Below, one piece after another: positions 34,160 to 42,094 of a stretch of 64,000 nt of DNA. Source of the stretch: Allosalinactinospora lopnorensis (GTDB lineage: Bacteria; Actinomycetota; Actinomycetes; Streptosporangiales; Streptosporangiaceae). Every line of letters starts with the position of its first letter. Within the stretch, counting starts at the first letter, position 1. The position numbers were made by a program, and so were the translations under genes. Location of the stretch: positions 1 to 64,000 of the forward strand of contig NZ_LAJC01000017.1 in assembly GCF_000981225.1 (NCBI RefSeq). Direction: 5' to 3'. Below the pieces are notes generated by a model that was not told the origin of the DNA, did not search any database, and worked only from the letters and a program-made list of their open reading frames with translations.

Positions 34160-36951
34160 ATGAGTACCGTGCACGACCACCCCCCAGAGCCGGGCAAGTA
34201 CCTGCGCACGCTGGCCTACCGCTGCACCCCCGAGTTACTGGGGGATACCGCGGTCCGCCTCCGCCGGTTGGACGCCGAGACCACCGCGCTGTGGCGTGCG
34301 TTCACCGTCCAGTGCCGGCGGCGCTTCGGCAAGCAGGAAGCTCAGGCCCCCTACAGCATCGCCACAACCGTGCTGCAGGCGATTACCGGCGGCTATGTGT
34401 CCTTCGAGCCGACGGGTGAGGCCCCTTTCTTGGTGTCGCGCGTGCCTATCGATAACGGCCTGCTGTGCAAAGCCTTCGCACTGACCTACGGACTGGCTCT
34501 GGGCGGCTCGATCGAGGCGATCGATCTGCGTCGGCCCCCCGAGCTCGCCGAGCGCATCGCTCAGACTCCCGAGCAGGACCTCGCCTTGAGGGACCACCTG
34601 GACAGCGGAAACTCCACCCAGCCGAACGCGCCGAACTGGCTGTACAGGAGCGTGAGCTGGGGACTGGCCGAGCGTCTCTCCTCGCGGCCCTTCATCCTGT
34701 CCAACGGACGCGAAATCACGCTGCGCCCCGACACCACGGGTGGCCTGGTGGCCGTGGACGATCCTTGGGAAAACGATCGCGGCGGCCGCTATGCGCTCTG
34801 CCGCACCTCGGTGCTCTTGAAGACGCTGCCGAACATCCATCATCCGGTGCTGCTGCTGAATGCGCGCGTCTCGCGCATCTCCCAGTCGCTGATCTTCAGC
34901 TCCACCGCCTTGGCCGTCCAGTCCTATGAGGGGCGCCCCATCCTGCAGATCGATCTCAACGGGCGCGGCGGCGCGAAGACCATTCCACGCCAGGCTCTGC
35001 AGGCGCTGGGCCGATTGGAGCTGGACTACTCGATCCTGCGCGCCATCGACGAACGCTCCCAGAACGAACAGCGGCAATACAAGCAGGCCAAAGCCGACAA
35101 CGAGAAGCCGCGGTTCTCCTCCGAACATCCCGGCCGGATCTGGCCCATCCCCAAGAAGAACCACCAGCATCCCATCGGCACCGGCGTCGGCATGCACCAT
35201 CTGCGGCTGCTGCACAGCCATGCAAGAGAGGTTTTCGGGGATGCGGCTGCACCCCTACGGCTGCGCCAGACGGCGATGACGATGCCTCGACGACCGACCG
35301 ATCCCGAAACGATCTCGAGTGCCGAACTGCAGCGCCGTAAAGCCGAGCGCGAGCAGTCGGGCAGTAAGGAACCGCTGCGTCGGCGCGGCAGCCTCTTCCC
35401 TTCCCCGGAGTCGCTGTGGGCATCGGTCGAGGACACCGGATTCAAACAGTTGCGCATCGTCTGTCTCTGGTACCGGGATGAGACACGCCAGCGCATGCTG
35501 CAGACCCTGGCGCGCGCTTCGGACTCGACCCCGAAGGACTCGACTTCCGGGACGGCCGCGAGTTGGACCTCCATCAGGGTCGCATCCTGGCCGTCTTCCA
35601 CAACGCGCCCGACTTTCTGCGGCCCGGCCCCAACCCCGACCGCTCCGAAATGCTGGGGCCTGCGGAATCCTCGCTGACACCGGAGGAGGACACCCTCATC
35701 GGCGCCTGGTGCGAGACCGAGATGCCCGATGCCGAGGACTTCCCCGACTGGGACCCCCAACAGCTTGATGCCGTTGACGCCAAACCGCAGACGAAGTCGA
35801 TCCTGGCCCGGCGCGATATCGCATCGCAGTACCTGAAGGGCTACGACAGCGACGGTGTGATCACGCCGCAGGCCGAGGACCACCCCGCCCAGATGGCGCT
35901 ACTCGACCTCTTCCGTTCTCTCGGGGCCACTGACGAACGGATCGCCAACGCCGTGGAGGGAACGAGCACATTCGCGGTCGAGAAGCTGGCCCACATCGGC
36001 GTCCACGTGCGCCAGCAGAACCGGCGCCCTGGCGAACGCGGTGAGCCCAAGGTCGTCATCACCGCCACCGCGCTGGTCCCTCCGCACACCGCATCACGCA
36101 CCTGGTCCCTGCTCGGATGGAGCAGCACCGACCCGGTGTGGAAGCCCTACCACGCGGCCCAAAACGCCTTCCACGCGAGTAACTATCCTCCGCCCTCCGT
36201 CGGTGAGAAGAGCTACCGGGCGAAGTGGGACGAGGCCGCCCAGACAGTCGAGCAGGCGCTGACCGACTTCGTCGATGTTCAGGACGGTCTGCCTTACACG
36301 GTCACCGTCGATAGCAATGCCGCACGCCGGATGTGGGACGGCCTGCAGAACATGCGGCTCGGCACCCAGCCTGCGCACACCGGGTCCTCCGACAGGGGCA
36401 GCCGCCTGCGACTGCCCGGCGAACGGCTCGGCACAGATGCCCCGGTGGCAGTCATACGCCTCAACACCGACGACAAGGAAGTCCCCCGGCCTATCGGGGT
36501 CATCCACCGCGGTAAGAGGCCGGGCGCTACGCCGGTGGACCAGGAGACCTCGACGCTGCTATTCGAAATCGACACCGACTTCGGTACGCCGGCATGGCTG
36601 CTGAGCAACGTTCCACGCAACTACGACGGCAACAGCGGCAGCGGGCGCCGGCTGGGATCCAAGCGCACTCGCTGGGAGGTGAACCGGTCGGTGTATTCGG
36701 ACGAGCCCGCGCAGCGACGTAAGGGGGAGATGAGCCAGAATTTCTACGGCATGACCGCCACTGAAATCTTGCCCATCGGAGGACCCTCGGACCAGGCCCG
36801 TGAGGCTCTGGCGGCGATGACCGCCCGCCTATGCCATCAGACCATGTTCTGGTCCGACCGCGCCCGCTACCCAGTGCCCCTGCACGCCGCTCAGCAGATG
36901 GACGACGACCACCCACAGCATCGACGCGAAGCCCTCCAGGACGAGCAGTGA
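34160..36951 (+). CDS. pPIWI-RE family protein (Argonaute/PIWI-related), frameshifted once
   Basis: The two frames join at about 35517, where one base is missing between LQTLARA and FGLDPEGLDF, giving about 930 residues. The C-terminal block LLSNVPRNYDG, VYSDEPAQRRKGEMSQNFYG then MTATEILPIGG, ending CHQTMFWSDRARYPVPLHAA and QQMDDDHPQHR, is the hallmark end of pPIWI-RE/RNaseH_pPIWI_RE proteins. The N-terminus (YLRTLAYRCTPELLG) matches their X-type domain. The conserved Arg and Glu that name the family cannot be fixed by eye. It is predicted to bind a guide:target duplex and direct the helicase and nuclease. ATG is listed; the GTG nine bases on (34169) has better spacing from AAGGAG. Confidence 0.82.
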
Positions 36952-36954
36952 ATG

Positions 36955-37064
36955 CCCATTCGGCCGCCATCAGGGCCGACGCCGCGCCTGCTTCGCCTGC
37001 TCTGGTCCTACGATGGCGAGGCCTGGGTGGCCCTGACGGTCGGCGAATCGTACGGCGATGGTGG
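36955..37064. other. Spacer between the pPIWI-RE gene and a convergent helicase remnant
   Basis: I see no gene or clear hairpin in this stretch. Confidence 0.4.
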
Positions 37065-38464
37065 TCAGCGTGAGGTGAGCGCGATGGTCAGAAAGACCGT
37101 GTCGTGGTCAGAGAGCTGGCTCGTTCCGATCTGAGACGTGCCGGCGCAGACGTCGGTGCTCAGCCGTGCGTAGACGTGGGGAGCGGGGTCGTCGTCCAAG
37201 ACGAGGGCGAGCGATATCTCGGACGATCCAGCCGAGGAAGACGCCTTGGTGTCGGACTCGGACAGAATTCGCGTCCGACCTATCGAGCGGGGTCTCAGCG
37301 GACAACTGAGCGAAGTGACCGGCGTTGCCAGCATGGTGAAGGCCGCGCAAAGGGCAAGTGAAGTGCCATTATCGCTGAGAATCGCAGCCTGCGCGATGCA
37401 CGGGCTACGACGTTCCACGCTGCGGATAGGGAGACGCGCGGTGTCAGGGTCCGTGATCCTGATGATCTCGTTGGCCGGAGCGTATGACCGCGGTGCGTGC
37501 CGGGCGGTCGGGAAACCGCTGGGCGATGGCCGTGACGCGGAAGGCGGAGAAGCGGGCAATTGGAGCCAAAGGCCAATCCCAAGAGCCGAGCTGGTGGCCG
37601 GCGAGCGTGTCACTAAGAAGATCCTGGGCGGCCTGTTCGAGGAGGCGTTGGTCGGGGTGTCGATAATCTCCTCGGCAAGGAGAGCCAGGAGCTGGATGTC
37701 CAATCCCTCGACCGACCCGGACAGTGTTCCGTCAGCGGGCTCGTCCAAGTCCAGTGCGCTGAGATTCTGTCCGTTCGCAGGCCAATGACCAAGGCGGGCG
37801 CGGACCAGCTCGCGGTAGAGGCAGGCGAGCGTGGAAATGACCGGTTCGATGTTTCACGGTTCATGTTCCCCGGCGGCGGAGCCTTCGGGCGGTGTTGGCA
37901 TCCTTTGCGATCAGGATGACGTGGCCCTCGGTCTCTAGCCCGGCGCGGCCAGCCCGTCCGACAGTGTTCCAGAAATCGCGGATGCTGACCTGGTTGCTTG
38001 GGCCGCGCCAGGTGTCAGGGACGAGGACTGTCTTGGTCGGCAGGTTCATCCCCTGGGACAAGGTGCAGGTGGCGCACAGAACCCGAAGTGCGCCACTGCG
38101 GTAGGCCGCGCTCGAAACAGTGGCGGACGGCTTGGGGAACCTCGGAGTGGTGGTAGGCGTAGCCTTGCAGGACCATGGCGGCCAGTTCGTGGTCCTCACC
38201 GATATGTCGCCCGATCTCAGCAGAAGCTTCCCGGCGCCGCTGTAAGACGTCGGAGCTGAAGGAATCATCCGAGACGCCGAATTCTGGAGCGCCTTCCTGC
38301 TTCAGGGCTGTGCCCAGGGCATTAGCGGCAGCACGGGCCATGATCTTGGTGGGCTGGGCGATGAGCACGGGGCCGAGCCGATCGAAGTGCAGCGCCAGGG
38401 CAGTAGCGACGTCCTTGGGCGCATTCGGGAAGGGCTTGGTCCGCTTCAGGTGCCGAGTCAGCAC
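37065..38464 (-). pseudogene. Ski2-like DEAD/DEAH helicase, decayed C-terminal half
   Basis: The minus strand reads VATALALHFDRLGPVLIAQP then TKIMARAAANAL. After a frameshift near 38110 it continues ALRVLCATCTLSQGMNLPTK and TVLVPDTW, then VSIRDFWNTVGRAGRAGLET, motifs V and VI of Ski2-type helicases. Further on, ELVRARLGHWPANGQNLSAL and LDIQLLALLAEEIIDTPTN match the family tail in yet another frame. The N-terminal ATPase half is missing. Several frames and loss of Walker motifs make it non-functional. Confidence 0.68.
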
Positions 38465-38507
38465 GTGGGGAAGAACCGACGGTTACGTAGCCCTTCCGAC
38501 GCGGAGA

Positions 38508-38852
38508 TCATTCGGCATTCGCCAAGGCGGGTTCGGCGGCGCGGTCGTGCTCCACGCCGCCGAGTGTGCCCCTCAGATGGCCTGCTTCGCCGCGCTCCTT
38601 GACGATGCGTCCCCACCGCTCACGGCGGTTGTGTGCCTCGGCGATCTGCCTACCGGTGGGAAGAGACCCGTGCTCGCGCTGATAGCACAGCGCCCAAGCC
38701 CACGCCTCGCACTGGATACGTGGTGGGCGCCGATCCGCCCCCGATACCTCGGCGAATTCCGCATGCTCGGAGGAATCAGGCTCGACCACCCGAAGGTGTG
38801 CGTGCGCATCGTCCTGCGGCTCCTGCGCAGGCGTCTCGTGCTCCTCTGGCAC
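38508..38852 (-). CDS. Short protein of unknown family, full-length relative of the 22.7 kb fragment
   Basis: 114 residues from a GTG. The N-terminal half is acidic and probably disordered (PEEHETPAQEPQDDAHAHLR). The C-terminal half, ALCYQREHGSLPTGRQIAEA then HNRRERWGRIVKERGEAG, looks like a helix-turn-helix in which GRQIAEAHNRRERWGRIVK is the recognition part. An old copy of this tail lies on the same strand at 22.75 kb. In actinobacterial mobile elements similar short HTH tails end DUF2637/SpdB-type transfer proteins; here only the tail-like part exists. It abuts a clipped NUDIX frame. Confidence 0.48.
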   Translation of the reverse strand: MPEEHETPAQEPQDDAHAHLRVVEPDSSEHAEFAEVSGADRRPPRIQCEAWAWALCYQREHGSLPTGRQIAEAHNRRERWGRIVKERGEAGHLRGTLGGVEHDRAAEPALANAE

Positions 38853-38859
38853 TTCGGTG

Positions 38860-39090
38860 TCGTAAGGGGTGTGCGTACGCCTGGCGTTCGCCGGGGTCCA
38901 TGGCTCCGCCGGGCAAGGCCCAGTTGCCGTTGTCGGCGCGACGGATCATGAGCAGGTTCCCGGCCTCGTTGAACACCGCGACGTTCACCGAGGGGACGAT
39001 GCTGTTGGCCTTCGGGGCGGCGGGATCGTTGAGATAGTCGATGCGGCGTCCCACAGGTTTGCTGTGCTCCCGCTCGCGGGGGACCTCCAT
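38860..39090 (-). pseudogene. NUDIX hydrolase N-terminus, cut inside the Nudix box
   Basis: MEVPREREHSKPVGRRIDYL opens the frame, then IVPSVNVAVFNEAGNLLMIR and RADNGNWALPGGAMDPGE. This is the first half of a NUDIX domain up to GGAMDPGE; the REUxEExGU half is missing and replaced by the sequence leading into the next short gene. The cut marks a recombination point at the right edge of the island. Confidence 0.65.
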
Positions 39091-39494
39091 ATCCCCTACG
39101 TTACAGAGCTTGCAGGCCGGTGGTTGGGAGGTTCGAGGGCCGCTCGTGGCCTGACTCTGTTGCGGTGTCTTCCCCTCTCGGCCCGGGGCACCCCTTGACG
39201 CACTGGTGTGGAAAACGGAGCGCACACAGCGCGTAGAGCGACAGGTGCCGGCCTGAAGCGGTGATCGATGGCTGCCCAGCCCCGAGGGGGCCAGGGCTGG
39301 GCAGCCCTTGGGAAGGCCGCTCAACCAGGGAAGAATGATGAGCGGCCCTGAGGAACCTCCAGGCGACCTCCGTTGGTCGATACGTGGTCCCGGGGCTTGA
39401 GGTTTTCCTGGCGTATCGACGCCGTTCCGAGCAAGGACGCGGTTGAACAACCAGTCCCGACGGTCGGGGCCTTGGGGTTTCTGCGCTATGGCGG
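39091..39494. other. Gene-free stretch with two hairpins
   Basis: No supported gene. It holds the strong hairpin listed separately and a weaker perfect 9-base repeat, GTCGATACG (39376-39384) with CGTATCGAC (39412-39420). Confidence 0.45.
39270..39306. terminator. Strong 13-bp GC hairpin, terminator-like
   Basis: GGCTGCCCAGCCC (39270-39282) and GGGCTGGGCAGCC (39294-39306) are perfectly complementary around an 11-base loop. There is no U-tract, as is common for actinobacterial terminators. It lies downstream of the minus-strand HATPase region. Confidence 0.55.
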
Positions 39495-39716
39495 TCACGA
39501 TGATTGGGCCAAGTGACGTTCGGCCTCTCCGATGGTGTGGGAGAGCTGGTCGACGCTCGGTGCGGAGAGGTATATGGCCGTGGTCGCCCCGACGAGGTAA
39601 GCCCAGTAGCGGCGAGAGCCTGGCTCCCAGAGGATCATCCACCGTTGGGGACCGAGTTCCTTCTGGAGGCGAGCTGCGTCTCGATACTGTTGCGCGTCGT
39701 GCTACTCCACGCCATG
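39495..39716 (-). pseudogene. Small DUF-type protein downstream of the ATPase, in-frame stop near its start
   Basis: The minus strand reads HDAQQYRDAARLQKELGPQR then WMILWEPGSRRYWAYLVGAT and LSAPSVDQLSHTIGEAERHL, followed by a stop. This resembles short actinobacterial proteins that sit with RsbW-like ATPases and HTH/DUF397 genes. A TAG lies just before HDAQQ, and the only ATG nearby is out of frame, so it is either frameshifted or begins at an internal codon. Confidence 0.4.
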
Positions 39717-39718
39717 AC

Positions 39719-40237
39719 TCACCCTTGCCCCTGTTGGCGCAGGAGTTCGACCCAGACGGTCATGTGCTGGCGATCGGCGATGACGCCCCAGCGGTGAGCG
39801 TAGGCGTGTACGAGGAAGAGCCCGCGGCCGCAGTCGCTGGCGGGGTCGAGGGGGCGCAGGTGCGGCGTTGAGGCGGCCTTTGCGCGTGGCCCTTCGTCGA
39901 TGACTTTGAGCTGGACTCGGCCGGACTCGCGGATGATCGCCACCGTGATCTGACCGTTGTCGCCGGATTTGGAGTGGCGGATGCTGTTCGTGAACAGCTC
40001 GGAGATGACCAGTTCGAGGGTGTCTTTCTCGGTGGTGTGCAGCCCAGGGGCGAAGCGGACCCAGCGTCGGGCTGCTCGGACGTTGCACGGGTGGCCGGTG
40101 AATGTGGCGCAGCGCCCCTGAGCAACAGCCGAGAAGTCGTTGGGAACATCGATCGGGGCTGCGTGGTGGGGCGCGCTGCGCTGGGGAAACAGGGGTGAAA
40201 CTCCCTCTCCCTCATTTCTGGCTACAGCTGGTCGCAT
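39719..40237 (-). CDS. RsbW-like anti-sigma ATP-binding protein (HATPase_c)
   Basis: 172 residues. ELVISELFTNSIRHSKSGDN is the N box (Glu and Asn for Mg-ATP), VQLKVIDEGP the G1 box and DCGRGLFLVHAYAHRWGV the G2 box of GHKL ATPases. There is no sensor or phosphoacceptor domain. Proteins of this size pair with XRE/DUF5753 and DUF397 proteins in streptomycetes, and an intact pair starts divergently 200 bases away. It would bind a regulator or sigma-like protein and may phosphorylate an antagonist. Confidence 0.85.
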   Translation of the reverse strand: MRPAVARNEGEGVSPLFPQRSAPHHAAPIDVPNDFSAVAQGRCATFTGHPCNVRAARRWVRFAPGLHTTEKDTLELVISELFTNSIRHSKSGDNGQITVAIIRESGRVQLKVIDEGPRAKAASTPHLRPLDPASDCGRGLFLVHAYAHRWGVIADRQHMTVWVELLRQQGQG

Positions 40238-40439
40238 CTCGTTTACCGTCCTTCGTTCGCGACGCCGCCTGGTGGCGTTCGGTCATCGATGCATGGCCAA
40301 CACCCTGGCCCGATTCAGGCAGAATTCGCTATGGCCACCAACGGACAGTCACAAGTATTCAATTTGGGTGGCGAAAGGTGGTCCTCTAGTGATCAAGTGT
40401 CAAAAAACATGGACGAGGCAGGCGCAGTGGAGGTAACAC
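40238..40439. promoter_or_regulatory. Divergent promoter region between the HATPase and XRE/DUF5753 genes
   Basis: About 200 bases separate the two start codons. An AT-richer part (AAGTGTCAAAAAACATGG) lies roughly 60 bases before the right-hand gene and GGAGG seven bases before its ATG. I cannot fix individual -35/-10 boxes. Confidence 0.4.
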
Positions 40440-41255
40440 ATGAGTCGCACCCCCGGCCCTATGTGGCACCGATTTGGCGCTGAAGTGCGCAAACGCAGGT
40501 CAGGTACGGGGCTTTCCCAGGCTCAGCTCGCCGGAAGAATCGCTCTGTCCGCGTCGATGCTGTCCTACATCGAGACCGGGGCGAAGACTCCACGGTTCGA
40601 GCATGCCCAGGCACTTGATGCCGTCCTTGATACGGGAGGGGCCTTTGAGCGCCTGTGGCATCAGTGCAATAACCAGGGCGCGTTCCCTGTGGGTTTCAGC
40701 CAGTTCCTCGATTTGGAACGCACTGCACTTGAGCTGCATGAATTCCACAACGCCCTGGTTCCCGGCCTGGCGCAGACCCCGGAATACGCTCGTGCGGTCT
40801 TCGTCAGCACCCGCCCCTGGGATAACGAAGAGTCGATCGAGCGTCTGGTGGAGGGCCGGGTCAAGCGGCAGGCTCTTCTTGACCAAGGTGACCGCCCGCT
40901 AATCTGGATGGTGTTGGATGAGGAAGTCATCCGCCGCGTGATCGGAGACGTGAACATCGCCAAGGCGCAACTCGACCACCTGCTGACGCTGGTGGAGCAG
41001 CGAAAGCTTCGCCTGCAAGTGGTGCCGCGCGACGTCAGGTTCCATCCTGGCCTCTCCGGGCCCTTCCGGGTCTATGTGTTCCAGGACCGCCCGACCATCG
41101 CGTCCGCCGAGTACGTGGTAGACGATCAGATCATCGATGATGCGGATCAGGTCCGGCAGTGTGCCACCATCTTCGGGGCGCTCCAGGCGGAGGCACTTTC
41201 ACCCCAGAAAAGTGCCGATCTGATCAAGGAGGTACAGGGAGAACTCGATGGCTAG
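40440..41255 (+). CDS. XRE-type regulator with DUF5753 domain (Scr1-like)
   Basis: 271 residues. The HTH is RRSGTGLSQAQLAGRIALSA followed by SMLSYIETGAKTPRFEHAQA. The remaining 190 residues are DUF5753: LEEFHNALVPG-type sequence here as LHEFHNALVPGLAQTPEYAR, then RQALLDQGDRPLIWMVLDEE, RFHPGLSGPFRVYVFQD and QVRQCATIFGALQAEALSPQ. Ribosome site GGAGG is well placed. Its TAG lies inside the start of the DUF397 gene (ATGGCTAG), the standard arrangement in which the small protein antagonises or partners the regulator. A decayed second copy of this pair lies at 12.2-12.7 kb. Confidence 0.9.
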   Translation: MSRTPGPMWHRFGAEVRKRRSGTGLSQAQLAGRIALSASMLSYIETGAKTPRFEHAQALDAVLDTGGAFERLWHQCNNQGAFPVGFSQFLDLERTALELHEFHNALVPGLAQTPEYARAVFVSTRPWDNEESIERLVEGRVKRQALLDQGDRPLIWMVLDEEVIRRVIGDVNIAKAQLDHLLTLVEQRKLRLQVVPRDVRFHPGLSGPFRVYVFQDRPTIASAEYVVDDQIIDDADQVRQCATIFGALQAEALSPQKSADLIKEVQGELDG

Positions 41256-41436
41256 CACGCGCGAGTGGCACAAGAGCAGCTACAGCAACGGCAGCGGCGG
41301 CAACTGCGTCGAAGTGGCCGAAGGACCCGAGGTCGTTAGGGTACGGGACACCCAAAACCGCCAGCTCGGTCACCTCGACTTCAACACAGCTGAGTGGTCC
41401 TTCTTCCTGCGAGAGGTCAAGGCCGACCACCTGTAA
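41248..41436 (+). CDS. DUF397 small protein, partner of the XRE/DUF5753 regulator
   Basis: 62 residues: STREWHKSSYSNGSGGNCVE then VAEGPEVVRVRDTQNRQLGH and LDFNTAEWSFFLREVKADHL, a complete DUF397. Members bind the cognate DUF5753 regulator and influence development or antibiotic production in streptomycetes. Translation is coupled through the overlapping ATG. Confidence 0.92.
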   Translation: MASTREWHKSSYSNGSGGNCVEVAEGPEVVRVRDTQNRQLGHLDFNTAEWSFFLREVKADHL

Positions 41437-41613
41437 CCCCTGCCCTACTGTGGTGCTGCACAGCCGGAGGAAGCCCCACCACGTCACGTCGGTCCCACCG
41501 TTTGCCGCCCCCGCACGCCTTCTTAAACGTTGGCTGCTGAGCGAGGTCCCCGGCCAATGGCAAGCGCGCGGAAGGCGGTGCCTGCGTGCGGCCAGTCGGC
41601 TTTCCCAGGCGAG
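41437..41613. other. Convergent spacer, no gene seen
   Basis: It lies between the DUF397 gene and the last gene of the minus-strand conjugation module. No convincing terminator hairpin was found by eye. Confidence 0.35.
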
Positions 41614-42075
41614 TCAGGAAAACCTTCCCGTCCAGGTATCGCCGTCCAGGGCTTCCAGCGCGCGTTCTTCGTGGGAGGTCAGCACAAGGAGCACGAAGGT
41701 ATCCCATGCGTGCAGCTCGGAGAGCTCGGCGCCTGTGGCAGGCTGCACCACGGCGCTTTGGCCGGTCACCAGGCTGAAGCTGATGCCTGTAGTAGTGACG
41801 CTCACCTTGCTCCATTTCAAAGCGCGGCGCCTGCTCACATTGAGGTTGAAGACTCGCAGCCCTGTGGTCCGGTCCGGGCTTCCGGGGATGATGGGGCGGA
41901 TCCACAGCAGCGTGGGATCGTCGTCATCGATGCGGTAGTGGCGCGCGAGGGCCGCGCGGAAGACTTCCCTGCCCTCCTCGTCGCAGACGACCAGTTGCGC
42001 CCCGGCGTCTGTGGAATCTCCCGTATCGCTGTGCCCCCCGGCCAGGAGGCCGGCCAGGCGCTGTTGCCAGTCCAT
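41614..42075 (-). CDS. Hypothetical protein at the 3' end of the conjugation module
   Basis: About 153 residues from the ATG giving MDWQQRLAGLLAGGH; a TTG 30 bases earlier would overlap the stop of the upstream gene. AGAQLVVCDEEGREVFRAAL and HYRIDDDDPTLLWIRPIIPG then VSVTTTGISFSLVTGQSAVV indicate a beta-rich fold. There are no cysteine motifs or signal peptide. Its position 20 bases after the ART-like protein suggests an immunity, chaperone or accessory function, which is inference only. Confidence 0.58.
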   Translation of the reverse strand: MDWQQRLAGLLAGGHSDTGDSTDAGAQLVVCDEEGREVFRAALARHYRIDDDDPTLLWIRPIIPGSPDRTTGLRVFNLNVSRRRALKWSKVSVTTTGISFSLVTGQSAVVQPATGAELSELHAWDTFVLLVLTSHEERALEALDGDTWTGRFS

Positions 42076-42094
42076 AGTCGCTCTCAGGACCTCT

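Noticed and set aside
37246-37788. 180-codon plus-strand frame (VSDSDRIRVRPIERGL...)
   Set aside because: It is the opposite strand of a decayed Ski2-like helicase tail, which gives a better explanation.
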